This document shows positions 32,946-43,722 of a DNA stretch of 64,000 bases, one piece after another. How positions within the stretch are numbered: position 1 is the stretch's first letter; the number at the start of each line of letters is the position of its first letter. A program made the position numbers and the translations under genes. The notes below the pieces were generated by a model that saw only the letters and a list, made by a program, of their open reading frames with translations, was not told the origin of the DNA and did no database searches. Origin of the DNA: Letharia columbiana (taxonomy: Eukaryota; Ascomycota; Lecanoromycetes; Lecanorales; Parmeliaceae). The stretch spans positions 124,001 to 188,000 of the forward strand of contig NW_023501080.1 in assembly GCF_014066305.1 (NCBI RefSeq). Reading direction: 5' to 3'.

Positions 32946-33660
32946 TTAGATGAATTTGCACGGGATAAGGAATTTTCTTCCTTGGACCACCTCCGAACGA
33001 TCGCTGAGGTCAACCAGGGCAGGCATCCACTGCTCCCTTTTGCAGTAGTATTCCTCGAATTTGGCTTCCCACCCGTGCAGATGAAGTGCCGGCCGGTACG
33101 TAGGTATTCCAACATCCGGGAGCCAAAATTCCAGATCGGTTCCTCCGTTTACCTCGATGCACTCGGCGTTGACCGTCTTCTCGATACCGAGCGTTCTTAT
33201 CCTCTCGAAGGATTTGGCTCCCATGCGACGTGTAAAAGCGTGTGTCGTATCTTCATACTCGAAAATGAAGGCATTCTCCGCTCAGAATATGTGATGGGCT
33301 TCTTCGTATATTTGATGGCAGGCGCGGAGCAAGCTCAGAATGTCACTGGCAGGCACTGGGAGCTGGATATTAGGGTAGACGCCGTTCCGTATAGGAGCCA
33401 TGACATCGAGGTGCACACGTGGAACAGACCGCTGAGAGAGGTAATCGTCACGGGGATCTTGACGCGTACCGATAAGAGTTTTCCAAGTTCTCGTAGGAAA
33501 AGTGTGTGGCTCCCGGGGACTCCAAGCGGAGCTGAATTCTGGTGCAACGCCATCATAACAGAGTACATGGCGATATATGTTAAGGTGTATGTCTGCATGC
33601 AACTCGAGAAGAGTGCGAGATGTCGTACTGATATCTAGACTTCGGCGTAAGTCCTTTGTC
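32946..33660 (-). pseudogene. DUF7730/F-box-like fungal protein relic with in-frame stop
   Basis: Read on the minus strand, one continuous frame resembles the large family of fungal orphan proteins that begin LPxEIRxxIYRxVL. Here RTLLELHADIHLNIYRHVLC is followed by FPTRTWKTLIGTRQDPRDDY, LLRACHQIYEEAHHIF, then a TGA at about 33282-33284. The same frame then continues with AENAFIFEYEDTTHAFTRRM and TLGIEKTVNAECIEVNGG. The stop replaces what is usually Tyr or Phe. There is no in-frame ATG between the upstream stop and the family start, so the gene appears dead on two counts. Confidence 0.72.
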
Positions 33661-35586
33661 GGACCGAGAAGATGTACTTTAGGGATTTTATGGTACTATT
33701 GTCAAACAAAACGGCAATGAAGATCTGGAGAGCGAAGCGCAAGCACACTTATCCTCAGTGAGACGCAGGTGGAAAAAGTTCTCTTATTGATCCGATAAGA
33801 TTTTCCTGGGTCTTTCTTGGCTCTCGAATTCTCCGTTGAACAGCCAATAGCAATACGTGAACCTCTACCTTTTGCTGTTTGCTCTGGCTTTTGCTGTCAG
33901 AATGGATAGCTTCGGTTGCGAATGGACCGTCTTCGATTCAGACTTGCAATCCACCTAGATGGATCGCTCATTCCTCGCAAAGCTAGCAGGTGGGAAGCTC
34001 AAGAGAGCTTGCATTTTCCGACAGCAATACCTGGAGTCCTACTTCCAGCCCGTCTACCAAATCTTCAATCAATGCGAACGCTGCAATTACGCGTACTAAC
34101 ATTGCTAGCTCACACAAGGGTCGCACTCGTCAAAATTGATAGGGCAGAAACCACGTCGTTCCTTCAACATCATATCTCTCATGCATTTCGTAGGCGAAAC
34201 AAGGCATCAAGGTGTAGCTGAGTAACGAGAGTAAGCGCTTATGCAAGCCACAGGTGCTGCAAGGTGAGCATACAGGTGCTTCGTGCGGAATTGGGCCGCT
34301 GCGGATCCTTGTTTGCTGCTGAGTAGAAGGGATTGGTATAAATGGTCTCCATCATCGTTACCCAGACCATGCATTGCAGTTACACTCCGTCGTCGAGCCA
34401 CTCAGGCTGGCGATTATTACAAGCCGAAAAAAGCTCGTACAAGGCGCGCTAGTTAGCAGCAGGGCGTGGTTCGACGTCTTGGCGCAGGAACTTAGCTTGT
34501 TGCCATTGTATGCACACATGGTGCACAAGGTGGGGAATTCTTGGTGTTGAAGAAATCCCACACACCTGTTACTCGTATCTATCACGCCCCCTTTACAAAA
34601 TTCAGACTGTACAATGCTTATAATAGATTTGGGCATAATCAGGAAACAGGCTAGTGTCGGACTACTTTGGTTTGACAATATCCCGTGGATAATATTAGAT
34701 ATTGAGCTTTGGTGTTGTAAGAAATCTATGGGACGTGTGGAGGTAAGAACAGCGCTAGTCGCAGCCCTAACCCTGTCTTCTAGCGGGGGACCCTACAACA
34801 TTGATGTTGTGTAGAATCTTTGTTTGGCACCTCAAGTAGCCTCGCGGGTACCAGAAGAGACCGGATCGATACTTATGTAGGTTGAACTGAGGGGACCTCT
34901 TTTGGGCCTAGTAGCGCTATTGCGCTCGAAGCTGGGCTCCAATCTGCCCACCTCCATGCGGAGTACAGCATTTTTATATCTACTCCGTATCGTAACAACG
35001 TATAGAACCATATCCTTTTCGCACTGCGGATCTATAAGGTACCGCATAGTGACCTTTCAGTTAATACCCAACTCTCGATATTATTCACGCAATCACAAGC
35101 GGAGTGCAACATCGTGACAGTTGTGTGGGATTTAAGCGCCAAGGAATTCAGCAAGAGACCAACCCGATCAATCGATGGAGGTCTATACAAATTGGCTTCA
35201 TGCTGGTTTATAAATAGTCTCGGTGATTTATAAGCTCATGCTTTCACCAACGCGAAATGTTCGTGATGAGAGCTGCAGAAATATGCACTTCACCCCATTC
35301 GTGCATCATCCGCCTGCATGATCCTGCCACAACACTACTACGCCACGCAACAATGCAATGCAAACCCACCACCTTACAGAGACAATATCGAAAGTAGCTC
35401 AGCTGCAAGAACTTTCGTCTCAATCCTTCGACATCATATGACCTACCCTACTCAGGCTCAACATGAACCCTTCCCCGCCATTTCAGTTCTTCATTTTCAG
35501 CAGAAACCCCTTTTTCGATATTCATCTCTTCACTGTACGACTGGCCCGCCCAGAACTAGAGTCTCGGATTCTGAACATTTTTCAGT
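33661..35586. other. Long spacer; promoter of the second receptor at its end
   Basis: About 1.9 kb with no supported gene. A TTTATAAATAG at about 35207 and a second TTATAA are TATA-like signals some 370 bp upstream of the receptor ATG. An LTR-like pair of ends at 34805/34997 was considered and rejected. Confidence 0.5.
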
Positions 35587-36920
35587 ATGGCTCCGCAAGC
35601 AATCAACTGGGCCATCTATAACAGCCTTCCTCCGGCGGAAGCCCAGTATCAATTGGCACATGTCCACGACAGCAAAAGAAAATCAATCGCCACTGCATAT
35701 ATCATATGTGTTCCTATCATCTTTCTTGCCGTTACGATGCGCTTCTTGTCCAGGCGCATTGGTCGAACATCGTATGGAGCCGATGATTGGATTATGGTTT
35801 TGGGACTGGTATAATATTGTCCTTCACTCGTACCAGTGTTCTAAGTAATCGATAGGTCCTGGTGATTGCGGACAGCACTCCATGTCTATTGGGTACGTTC
35901 AATCCTCTTGAGCGGACGCTCTTACTGATGATCCAGCTGCGTTTGCTTACGGAGGCGCACACCATGCGATCCTGATGACCGAAAATGACCCAGTCAGTTT
36001 CGCAAAGGTATGTCCTTTGACCGCCTCTCTATTAGCCAAGCTCCCTTGCTGAGCACGAATTATCAGAGTGTCTTCGTAGGAGAAATCCTCTATGCCCCGA
36101 CCATCGGTGTCGTCAAAATTAGTACTCTTCTACTCTTTGCTCGGATCTTCCCAGGCCCGAAATTCAAACGCATGCTTTGGGCTGTCGGTCTCTTCATATC
36201 AACATACTCCGCCGTCATGGTAATCACGATGATTTTTCAGTGCAAGCCAGTCAACAGAGTTTGGGACCCTACCGTCAAAGCGGACTGTATCGACATCAGT
36301 AAGGTCTGGATTGTCATGGCCAGTATGAACGTGTTGACGGATTTCCTGCTCTTATGCCTCCCGCTGCCGCAGCTGTGGAAGCTTCAGATGCACCGCGAAA
36401 CAAAGTTACAACTGATTGGCATATTCAGTATCGGCAGTTTGTCCGTGCCCCACATCCCTTGACAGAGGCAATAGTGGTTTGAAACGCACCCGCTGACTGA
36501 CCGCTTTCGCCCAACAGCGCCACCGTAGTTTCGATCTACCGCATCCCGCAGCTGCGTGGATTGTCTCTGTACTCGTACGACCCCACCTGGGCCGACGTCG
36601 AGCCCTCTCTTTGGTCGGTTGTTGAAGTCTCCGCTGCCATGCTGGGTGCGTCCGCCATCACATACCGTCCTCTGTTCAACTGGATCTTTAGGAAACCATC
36701 CTCCTCGCCGGAGCCGGAGGGCAGAGCATCGCCAAGGACAGGCGCCACCAAGTCGTCCATTGGCAACATTCGGACTAGATCGAGATCAAAGACAGGTAGT
36801 GATATCAAGATGCAGGCTCTCAACGTCTTCCACCCATCTGTCCCACAATCGATCCACAGCTCTCGGATATCTGGAAAAGGAGATGGGTTCTGTAGAATCC
36901 AGGATTCGATAGACATTTGA
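35587..36920 (+). CDS. Rhodopsin-like seven-helix integral membrane protein (PTH11/SAT4 type)
   Basis: Second receptor-like protein in the window, only distantly similar to the one at 12885-14180. Exons 35587-35808, 35856-35892, 35937-36007, 36067-36440 and 36518-36920 sum to 368 codons plus stop. TM1 is IATAYIICVPIIFLAVTMRF with the conserved YGADDWIMVLGL loop. Then come ILYAPTIGVVKISTLLLFARIF (the family's VKxSILLFYxRIF block), the QCKPVNRVWD loop, and VLTDFLLLCLPLPQLWKLQ. TM7 is WSVVEVSAAMLGASAITYRPLF, with the typical WxxxExxxAIixxxLPtLRPL pattern. The tail is Ser/Arg-rich. Intron phases all agree. Ligand unknown. Confidence 0.88.
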
Positions 36921-37667
36921 CAGGTCAGGCAGATATTAGCGAGGTGAATGGATCTTTTCCTCACAATTTGTATTATATCTCGGTTTGCGTAGGCATCGCG
37001 AGAGGAATTGCATCCTGCGTCTCTACGGCCCTAGTGAGCGCTGTCAAGCTCGCCTTTCTCCCTTCCACTCACATCAGCGTCCCCTTTTCTTCTATTTTCT
37101 CCCTTATCTCCGCCTGTCCAGTTTCTACGCTACATTGCAGCTTCGCGAGCATCTCTCGCCTGAAGTCTCTCGAGCACCAACATGTTCATTACAAGCCATG
37201 CCACGCTCGCATTCCTAGACGGTGTTCGCGGTTCACGTGGTTCCATTCAGCCATGTAGTAGTGTATGTCACAGTACCATTGCCATTGGCCGTGGTCGTCG
37301 TCTGGGGCTGAGAAGGTGGGTCATACAGCTAACTGCCGGTCGAGGATGAGCTGACGAATGCTGGTGCGCCAAGGTGGCCTTGACTGCCACTGCTAGTGCC
37401 AGAGTAACCAATGCCGGACATGATGGTGAGGTGGTAATGAGGACTTGCGAATTTGACGTAGGGATGAAGTTGAGTTCGTGTTATTTGAGCAAAAATTGTG
37501 GAAAAATTGAGAATACTAGGCTGTGACCAATCATTGGAGAAAGATAAGAGCCGGGCTGACAGGCGATAGGGAAAAGCTCGAAGGTATCAGAGAGCATGAA
37601 GGCTTTCTTGAATAATCTTCCCAAAACCCCTTGGGATGAACCATGGCACATCTTTACCTTCGACACA
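36921..37667. other. Spacer downstream of receptor; contains one small interrupted frame
   Basis: Apart from the small minus-strand frame at 37233-37421, nothing is recognisable. Confidence 0.4.
37233..37421 (-). pseudogene. Possible 62-residue Gly/Ser/Thr-rich protein with in-frame TAG
   Basis: ATG at 37421 opens MSGIGYSGTSSGSQGHLG, reaches TAG at 37331-37329, and the same frame continues LYDPPSQPQTTTTANGNG to TGA at 37233. The composition on both sides of the stop is similar and unlike random DNA. It may be a dead small gene, a readthrough site (the stop is followed by C), or chance. No family is recognised. Confidence 0.35.
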
Positions 37668-37890
37668 CTCGTCGGGAGCAGTATTGATCGGGCGTAGCAC
37701 GCCTCATCTCTTGTGCAAAGTTTCGCCTTCGTAGCCAATAGCACAACACTACGTGTCATGCAGCCTCGCTGGGCGCAGTACTAGTCAGGCGTATCACGCC
37801 TCATCTCTTTTGTAAGGTCACGCCCTAGTAACCAATAACACAGTATTACGTGTCAATGTAACCTGGTCGGGCGCAGATGTGCAAGGGCTC
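37668..37890. repeat. 97/98-bp tandem duplication upstream of the methyltransferase, with CCAAT and ACGTG boxes
   Basis: Two full units (37668-37764, 37765-37862) and the start of a third (from 37863). Each opens CTCG(T/C)(C/T)GGG and contains GCACGCCTCATCTCTT or its ATCACGCC variant, then CCAATA(G/A)CAC and TACGTGTCA. The units end about 180 bp before the methyltransferase ATG, so they probably duplicate promoter elements. Confidence 0.8.
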
Positions 37891-38041
37891 TGCCTCATGC
37901 AAAAGCAGGTGGGTATATCCACTGCGATAGACACCTGCACACTCACATTCAATCATTGCATTCTTTGTTTCTGCCTTCTGTTCTTCATGGACGAACTATG
38001 ATATTTGAAGTCTATCGAGAGGACCAAACAACACAGCGGCT

Positions 38042-38998
38042 ATGGCCTCGTCAAGCGACTCGAGTCTTTTCGATGGGGGTGCGGATTTCGATTGGATAAA
38101 GTACACCACCCATAGACCAGCCTACTCCTCTTCCTTCTACGACCGCATCTGGACCTATCACCAAAGCCACAGCAATCACTGGACCCTCGCCCACGACGTT
38201 GGCACAGGACCCGGCAATGTAGCCGAGGTTCTCGGCGCACGCTTCGACAAAGTCATAGCCAGTGATCCCAGCGGATTCCACACGGCCGTTGCGCGGAGAC
38301 GTCTCGCAGCTTCGAATGTGACGGTCGAGCAGTGCCGTGCAGAAGACCTCGTCACTCTGGTGGGACCCGACGGTCACGGCAAAGCAGATCTCGTCACTCT
38401 TGCTGAATGTATCCCCCTGATGGACGCTGAGCGGGCCTTCTCTGGCTTTGCCGAGTTGCTCGGACCCGGCGGCACCCTGGCCATCTGGTTCTATGGGAAG
38501 CCAATCTTTGTGGGGGAAGGACAGGAGAGGAGCCAGCAAATCTACGACCGCATTGCTGGGAAAGCTTTTTCGAGAATCTTTCCCATCAAGGGTACGATCT
38601 GGCAACAAGCGTTTACGGTCATGGCATCTTGGCTCGATAATATCGGTTTTCCATCGGAAGATTGGACAGACGTAGAGAGGACTAAGTGGAACCACGACAA
38701 GCCATTGTGCTTTCTCCCGGAGGAGTACTTTGACTTTGAAGTCAAACACGAGAACTCTGTCACTGCTGACGAGAAGGTGGAGGAGCGTGTCGACCGTGAC
38801 TTCTGGGCTAAAGAACATTGCGGTGTGGACTGGGTGGAGGGATTCATTGACGCGCAATTTCCCTGGAAGTCTACAGATGACGAGATCGGCGCTCAATTGA
38901 AGCCGATGTACAAGGAATTGGAAGAGGCCATGGGAGGCCAAGGGTCGAAGACGAAGATTGCTTGGCCTGTGGCTCTAGTCCTCGCTACTAGGAAGTAG
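38042..38998 (+). CDS. Class I SAM-dependent methyltransferase (Tmt1/Crg1-like)
   Basis: Single-exon, 318 residues. It resembles yeast trans-aconitate methyltransferase Tmt1 and cantharidin methyltransferase Crg1. An N-terminal Y-THRPAYSSSFYDRI block is followed by SAM motif I, AHDVGTGPGNVAEVL (residues about 50-65), the acidic end of strand 2 (VIASDPSGF), and CRAEDL. Motif post-I reads GKADLVTLAECIPLMD, and motif II is LLGPGGTLAIWFYG. The C-terminal third (WNHDKPLCFLPEEYFDFEV) is the substrate-side part. Substrate is unknown; these enzymes often methylate carboxylates. The promoter contains a tandem duplication. Confidence 0.9.
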   Translation: MASSSDSSLFDGGADFDWIKYTTHRPAYSSSFYDRIWTYHQSHSNHWTLAHDVGTGPGNVAEVLGARFDKVIASDPSGFHTAVARRRLAASNVTVEQCRAEDLVTLVGPDGHGKADLVTLAECIPLMDAERAFSGFAELLGPGGTLAIWFYGKPIFVGEGQERSQQIYDRIAGKAFSRIFPIKGTIWQQAFTVMASWLDNIGFPSEDWTDVERTKWNHDKPLCFLPEEYFDFEVKHENSVTADEKVEERVDRDFWAKEHCGVDWVEGFIDAQFPWKSTDDEIGAQLKPMYKELEEAMGGQGSKTKIAWPVALVLATRK

Positions 38999-39297
38999 AC
39001 GAGGCATCATATATAACTCGAACTTTGGAAGCCCACTTCGCGTCCCAATTGTCGAAATGTGTCATCCTCAGGAGCGTGAACAGTCGTGCTAGTCACCGTG
39101 GCTTTGTGCTGTTCAAAGTATCTCTATCCTTCTGTCTCTTTGAAGCTTGCCTCCGAGCAAGCGGTCAGCAAGGTCAGCATAGACTGAAGACCCTACGAGG
39201 CTTCAGCCTGCAACCCCAAGGCATTTCATGGGACCTCGGACCCCTCTGCCTTGACTGAGTCGCCGTGAACAGTGACCCAGTCTCCACGAAGCTGCTG

Positions 39298-39973
39298 TTA
39301 CGAATCACTCTTTTCCGGTACCGATTCCTGATCGTGCAAGGGAGTTACTTTTCCATGCTTGAAACCAGCAACTTCGTCTTCCATGGAACGATCGTCTTCC
39401 GAGTCGTCACTCAAGTCATTCAGAAAATTGCAGACGTCATCCTTGATGCCGTTGCCAGGAATCATAGTATCCTAAACACCGGTTAGCCATCAGCCAAACG
39501 AAACAACCGTCCTTGTCCCTCACCTTCTTCAAAATGTGAATCGTGGGCAACGTTGCGCTTGCGGTCGTTGATGGTATCACGCTAGGATGTGTCAGCATGC
39601 TTATTGAACAGCCGGAGAACAGGGTTTTCTTTACCTTGAAACAGACTACCTGGTGCCCATCCACTTCAGGCACATTATGCGCGACAGGACCACCAGAGCC
39701 ATAATGCACGACCGGTGCATATTGCCAGGACGATGTGTAGGCCGTGGCCTCTGCCATGATTTTGTGGCACTCGTAGAAAACGTCCACCGCACCGTTCTTA
39801 GTATAAATCTCCTTCTGAATTGAACAGTCAGCAATGGTTCATGTCCTGCTGCTGCCAAACCTTACCAAGGCGGAGAAGAGCATGTCTTTGCCCCTATTGC
39901 TGGATTGATAGTAGTAGAAAATGTGGTCTACCCTCGATGCATACGGACGTGGCGAAGCCACCAAAGGCACCAT
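39298..39973 (-). CDS. Unknown 190-residue protein with acidic C-terminus
   Basis: Three exons, 39973-39866, 39814-39524 and 39471-39298, are in frame with good GT-AG borders. The protein starts MVPLVASPRPYASRVDHIFYYYQ. Its centre is KEIYTKNGAVDVFYECHKIM and VVHYGSGGPVAHNVPEVDGH, and it ends in an acidic tail (NDLSDDSEDDRSMEDEV). There is no signal peptide or membrane segment. No family is recognised. The consistent splicing and protein-like composition support a real gene. Confidence 0.6.
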
Positions 39974-40727
39974 AGGGTCCCTTTAGCTCTTTTTGGCTTT
40001 CGTGGATGCAGCAGAGACATTGTGCCTGCGTTTTTCTGAGCCAGACCTTGGATGTTTGGCCAGATGCTGGTGTTGGTACCATTCTATGAAGTGTCCGGGG
40101 TATCGCCGGCGGTCGTATGTGTTTCTTGCAGAGAGATTGGGAAAAGAAAATGGTGAAGAGGAGCGGTCGAACGGCTCTGAAAGCTCGTGCTGCTAGTGGC
40201 GTCGAACACACACAACTACAACACGACCGTGAAGCAAAAGGATTCAGACCAGTGAAACGGTTTTCGACAGCCAGGCTAGTCCCTATACGGGACCGAGTCA
40301 CAGGAGGGGCCGAGATCATTTTCTTAGACCGGGTATACCAAAGTCATCATAAAAACATGCTCAGTGCTCAAAATCGTTACCTAGAGCCAAAGAAACAGCG
40401 TCAGGATCTTCTATCTGACGCCGTTTGTTAGATATCAATGCTTCCCTGGAGTTTTTCCAGAGGTATACGGTTTTTGTGTAACACAGGACGCGGCGTCTTG
40501 CATATGTCAGCAGAAGTAACACACACTTGACATGTTGTACAGCCTATCGCTGCAGATTTTCCTCTTTGGAGTACCCCAAACACCGAAGCGCTCTTTTCGC
40601 ACCCGACCTTTCATCAACACACAAGCAATCCCCAAACATCTCCCATCATATTTATTACAAGGTACTCACCCCAGCACATCTCACACGTCTCTCCAGCCAA
40701 GCCACCACCTCCTCCGTCCCACCAACC
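39974..40727. other. Divergent spacer and promoter of the CYTH gene
   Basis: About 750 bp. Open frames overlapping it (for example 39894-40319 minus) lack protein-like character. Nothing else seen. Confidence 0.45.
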
Positions 40728-41360
40728 ATGCCCCTCCTCGAAATCGAACAAAAATTCTCCTTCACCCTCGCCAACGCCGCCATCTTATCCCGCAAAGGCG
40801 GCTTCCCTCCTTTCAAAACCCTCGGCGAATTCCGTTCGCAGACCTTCCGCGACACGTATTACGACTCGCAAAACAAGCTCTCAAACACGGGGCTCTGGCT
40901 CCGCAAGCGCCACCTCCACGCGGACCCTGCTCACCCACACACACCGTCACCCGGGGACGCTCCGGTGTGGGAAGCCAAGCAGAGCATGCAGGGCGGCTCC
41001 TTCCTCCGTTCCACGTTCTCCGAAACCCGGGACCGGAGCCAGATCCTCGAGCTCGTGCGCTTGCATTTCCCGGATCAGATTTCCGGTTTCCGGGACGATT
41101 TCGGGCTGGATGCGATTGCCGGGTTCGAGACGCGGAGGCTCACGCTTTTGGCCGACGACAAGTTCACGGTCGTGCTCGATGTCACCGATTTCGGACACGT
41201 GGTTGGGGAGGTGGAGCTGATGGCTGAAGATGCGGGGGAGGCTCATGCGGATATTGATGCTTTCTTTGAGGAGTATGCTTGGTTCTTTGACACGTCGAAC
41301 CCGAAGGGAAAATTGACGGCTTACTTCGAAAAGTTCGGGTATCCGAAGTGGGAGACGTGA
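40728..41360 (+). CDS. CYTH-domain triphosphatase (thiamine-triphosphatase-like)
   Basis: Single-exon, 210 residues. CYTH enzymes hydrolyse triphosphates inside an eight-stranded tunnel. The ExExK signature opens the protein as LEIEQKFSF. Tunnel residues follow as FRDTYYDSQN, WLRKRH, VWEAKQ, FETRR, FTVVLDVTDFGHVVGEVEL (the D-x-D and G-E-x-E strands), and KLTAYFEKF at the end. The arrangement and size match animal/fungal thiamine triphosphatase more than adenylate-cyclase-type members. Start is the only ATG directly before LEIEQK. A 231-codon frame on the same strand is a shadow. Confidence 0.9.
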   Translation: MPLLEIEQKFSFTLANAAILSRKGGFPPFKTLGEFRSQTFRDTYYDSQNKLSNTGLWLRKRHLHADPAHPHTPSPGDAPVWEAKQSMQGGSFLRSTFSETRDRSQILELVRLHFPDQISGFRDDFGLDAIAGFETRRLTLLADDKFTVVLDVTDFGHVVGEVELMAEDAGEAHADIDAFFEEYAWFFDTSNPKGKLTAYFEKFGYPKWET

Positions 41361-41522
41361 AGGCGGGTAGGCTCTTGTCCATAGACTTGTGGCGGGCTGG
41401 ATCAATGCGAGCGAAGAGACATGGAAGTCGGCAATGCACGCTGATGGACTCGCAGTTTTTGTAAACTTTGAGAGGAATTCTACCGGCAAATTGCCAGTCA
41501 GATATCGTAGCGAGACACAAGA
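41361..41522. other. Short 3' flank
   Basis: Nothing recognisable. Confidence 0.4.
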
Positions 41523-42185
41523 ATGAAAGTTGGCTGCCGTTGGTCGAGAGCAGCAATGCAGCGTGAAAGGTCTTGGGACGAACCCACAAGACACATATTC
41601 GGCTTCCATGCTCCGAGACCATTGTTGTTCGCATGGAAGGCCTCCAATATTTCTCCGCGGAACGACGTAAAGCAGCCGGAAAGCAATTCAACCGGGCGTG
41701 CCATCAAACCACCACGGTCTTGTCAAGCATTTCAGGCGTCAAGCTTAGCTTGGTACACATCCGAGTTGCACAAAATCGATCGCGCGGGAGCGAACCTAGC
41801 TCGCATGATCCACTATCCTCCCCTTCTGGACAATGAAGAAAAAGCAGTCACGCTGGGAGAACACTCGGACGTTGGAAGCGGCTCGCAACTCAAGGGTGCA
41901 GACATAACGGGGCGGAAATACGTCAAGGCCCAGCAAGATATGGAATTTGTGAATCTGGATGAGGCTGTTGCTAGGTCCAGTAACGGCAAGCTGGTCAGGC
42001 GAATAAGAGAGTCTCAAACAACCACTGCGATATCTAAACCTCCCCGAGACCAACGAATACTTCGCAAAGTGCTCCACCAGGTACTCGTGCGTCCTGGCGA
42101 TCAAGCATGCACATTACCCACGGTATTATTGTGGCTATTCGGTACGGCCCAAAGGGCGTGTCTTGTTCATACTACTGGTTGGTGA
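41523..42185 (+). pseudogene. Decayed 2-oxoglutarate/Fe(II) dioxygenase relic (isopenicillin N synthase-like)
   Basis: An open frame of 220 codons whose middle matches the core of fungal IPNS-like dioxygenases. MIHYPPLLDNEEKAVTLGEH followed by SDVG covers the HxD iron ligands. Then EFVNLDEAVARSSNGKL corresponds to the (V)NxGDxxxRWSNxxxKSTxHRV block, but the distal iron His and the RxS 2-oxoglutarate motif are missing. The LTLLFQ strand after HxD is also lost. Upstream and downstream parts do not resemble the family. I infer a truncated, degenerate copy. Confidence 0.55.
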
Positions 42186-42569
42186 GATCATCGAGGACGT
42201 AAAACTTTCTCACAGCAGGTGAGTGGATTGCCCGCCAGGCGGCGTTGAAGCATGCTGCGAATGTCAAGGGCAGGGAGGCTTATTTGGCCAGCCGGGGTAC
42301 TGAGCACACAGAGGTTTGATGAAGAAGTTCGCGTGGGATAATGTACGTGAAGAGAAGCATCGTCGATCAACGAAATCGCACTGAGCTAGAATGTCGCCGT
42401 AGGACATAAGCTCTTCGCTCTGTTCTCTGTGTATGAGGATTGCGGATGACTGATTCGCTTGACTGGTCTCATGGAATACAACCTACGATATACTTCATAA
42501 CGCTGCTGATGACTGATAAGGATAATACGGACGAAAGAAAAGCAAATGCCTCTACCCTTCATATAGTCA
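42186..42569. other. Spacer
   Basis: About 380 bp with no recognised feature; 3' flank of MAF1. Confidence 0.4.
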
Positions 42570-43722
42570 TCAAACCTCAATGGACGCCGCAACTTCTTCG
42601 CTAACGCCCCGGACAGAACTCCCACTTCGTCCTCTTCCTTTGCACGGACTCTCACTCCCTGTGTCAGTATCCGAGGGCACGAACGTGGGCTGATCCCCAT
42701 CATCCAGGATGTCAGCCTCTTCAATGTTCTCCTCATCCCATTGACCACTGACGTCTTCCTCTTCCTCATTGTTCCACTCGGCCTCTCGAGCTCGATCTCC
42801 AAGCCAATATTTTGCTCTCTTCTTGCTTGTCTCTTCGTCCAAACTCCAAGTCCCGCTTGCCGGTCTCTTCGGTTGAATTGGCGTCTTTTGGGGAGGACTG
42901 TTGCCGATGATGCTCAGGCCACGGAGGTAGATGTAGCAGACCCTTTTCTTTGCCTTGTTGAAGAAAAAGTAATTGAAGCTCCACAGTGAGCCCTCTTCAC
43001 CATCGTAAGGATCTTCTTCCGGCGCGTAGCAGTACATGCTGCATTCCTTGAGGGTCATCTCTTTGTCGATCAGACTCCACATCCGAGGATTCCACTTCTC
43101 ACTTCCGTGAGGGGTCTGAGGGACGGTCGTTGGTACTGTGTTTGACCAGTGTGGCTTTTCATCAACAAGCGCGCTCGAGAACTTTGGGCGCAGATTATAA
43201 AGGGTGGTATCGAGGGTGTTCATTACCTTCCTGATATTCTTCTCGCGCCGAAAGTCGGAGGGACGGAGGAGATGGGAGAAGTCGTAGTCTGGATGACTGG
43301 CGTTTAGCGTTGCGATCAGATAGGCAAAGGTTCGGCGACTGGAGATTTGGCTGAGGGGTCCGAAAGGACTTGCTCTAGACAAATTGAGGGCTTGGCCAGC
43401 CGCGGTAGCCTGGTGCGCTGACAGACCAGCCGAAAAGCTCAGAAGTGAGGCATACTGCGACTCTAGTGAGTGTTCGATGTTCTTGTAGAGCTTCTTGTCT
43501 GCCCCTGCAGCCTTTGTGGTGTAGAGATCGCAGCCGCCGATGACATGGCAGTCAGCCGTATCGAAGTTGAGAGCATTCGTGACATCGTCAATATCGCGGA
43601 GTGGGAGGTACTGTACACAGCCAAGGTCAGCATATGTAGCATGAAGCGGGGAGAGGTTCGCCTATTTTCTCTAGGGAGACCAGACAGTGGGTCATGACCT
43701 CTTTATCTTGACTTACCTTCAT
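42570..43722 (-). CDS. MAF1: Repressor of RNA polymerase III, Maf1
   Basis: Maf1 links nutrient and stress signalling to Pol III by binding the polymerase clamp. Exon 1 (43722-43717) encodes only Met-Lys; exon 2 (43610-42570) the rest, 348 residues in all. It begins MKYLPLRDIDDVTNAL. The A box includes CDLYTTKAAGADKKLYKNIE. The B and C boxes include SRRTFAYLIATLNASHPDYDF, LLRPSDFRRE, WSLIDKEMTLKECSMYCYAP and GSLWSFNYFFFNKAKKRVCYI. The acidic and serine tail is typical. Identification is secure; the 6-nt first exon is also seen in some other MAF1 genes. Confidence 0.95.

Noticed and set aside
34805..34997. TGTTGTGTAG...GTAACA stretch resembling a solo LTR
   Set aside because: The flanking five bases do not match, no primer-binding site or second copy is visible in the window.
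38051..38941. 296-codon minus-strand frame antisense to the methyltransferase
   Set aside because: It shadows a clearly conserved methyltransferase and resembles nothing.
40532..41227. 231-codon frame overlapping the CYTH gene on the same strand
   Set aside because: Frame shadow; the CYTH frame carries all catalytic motifs.
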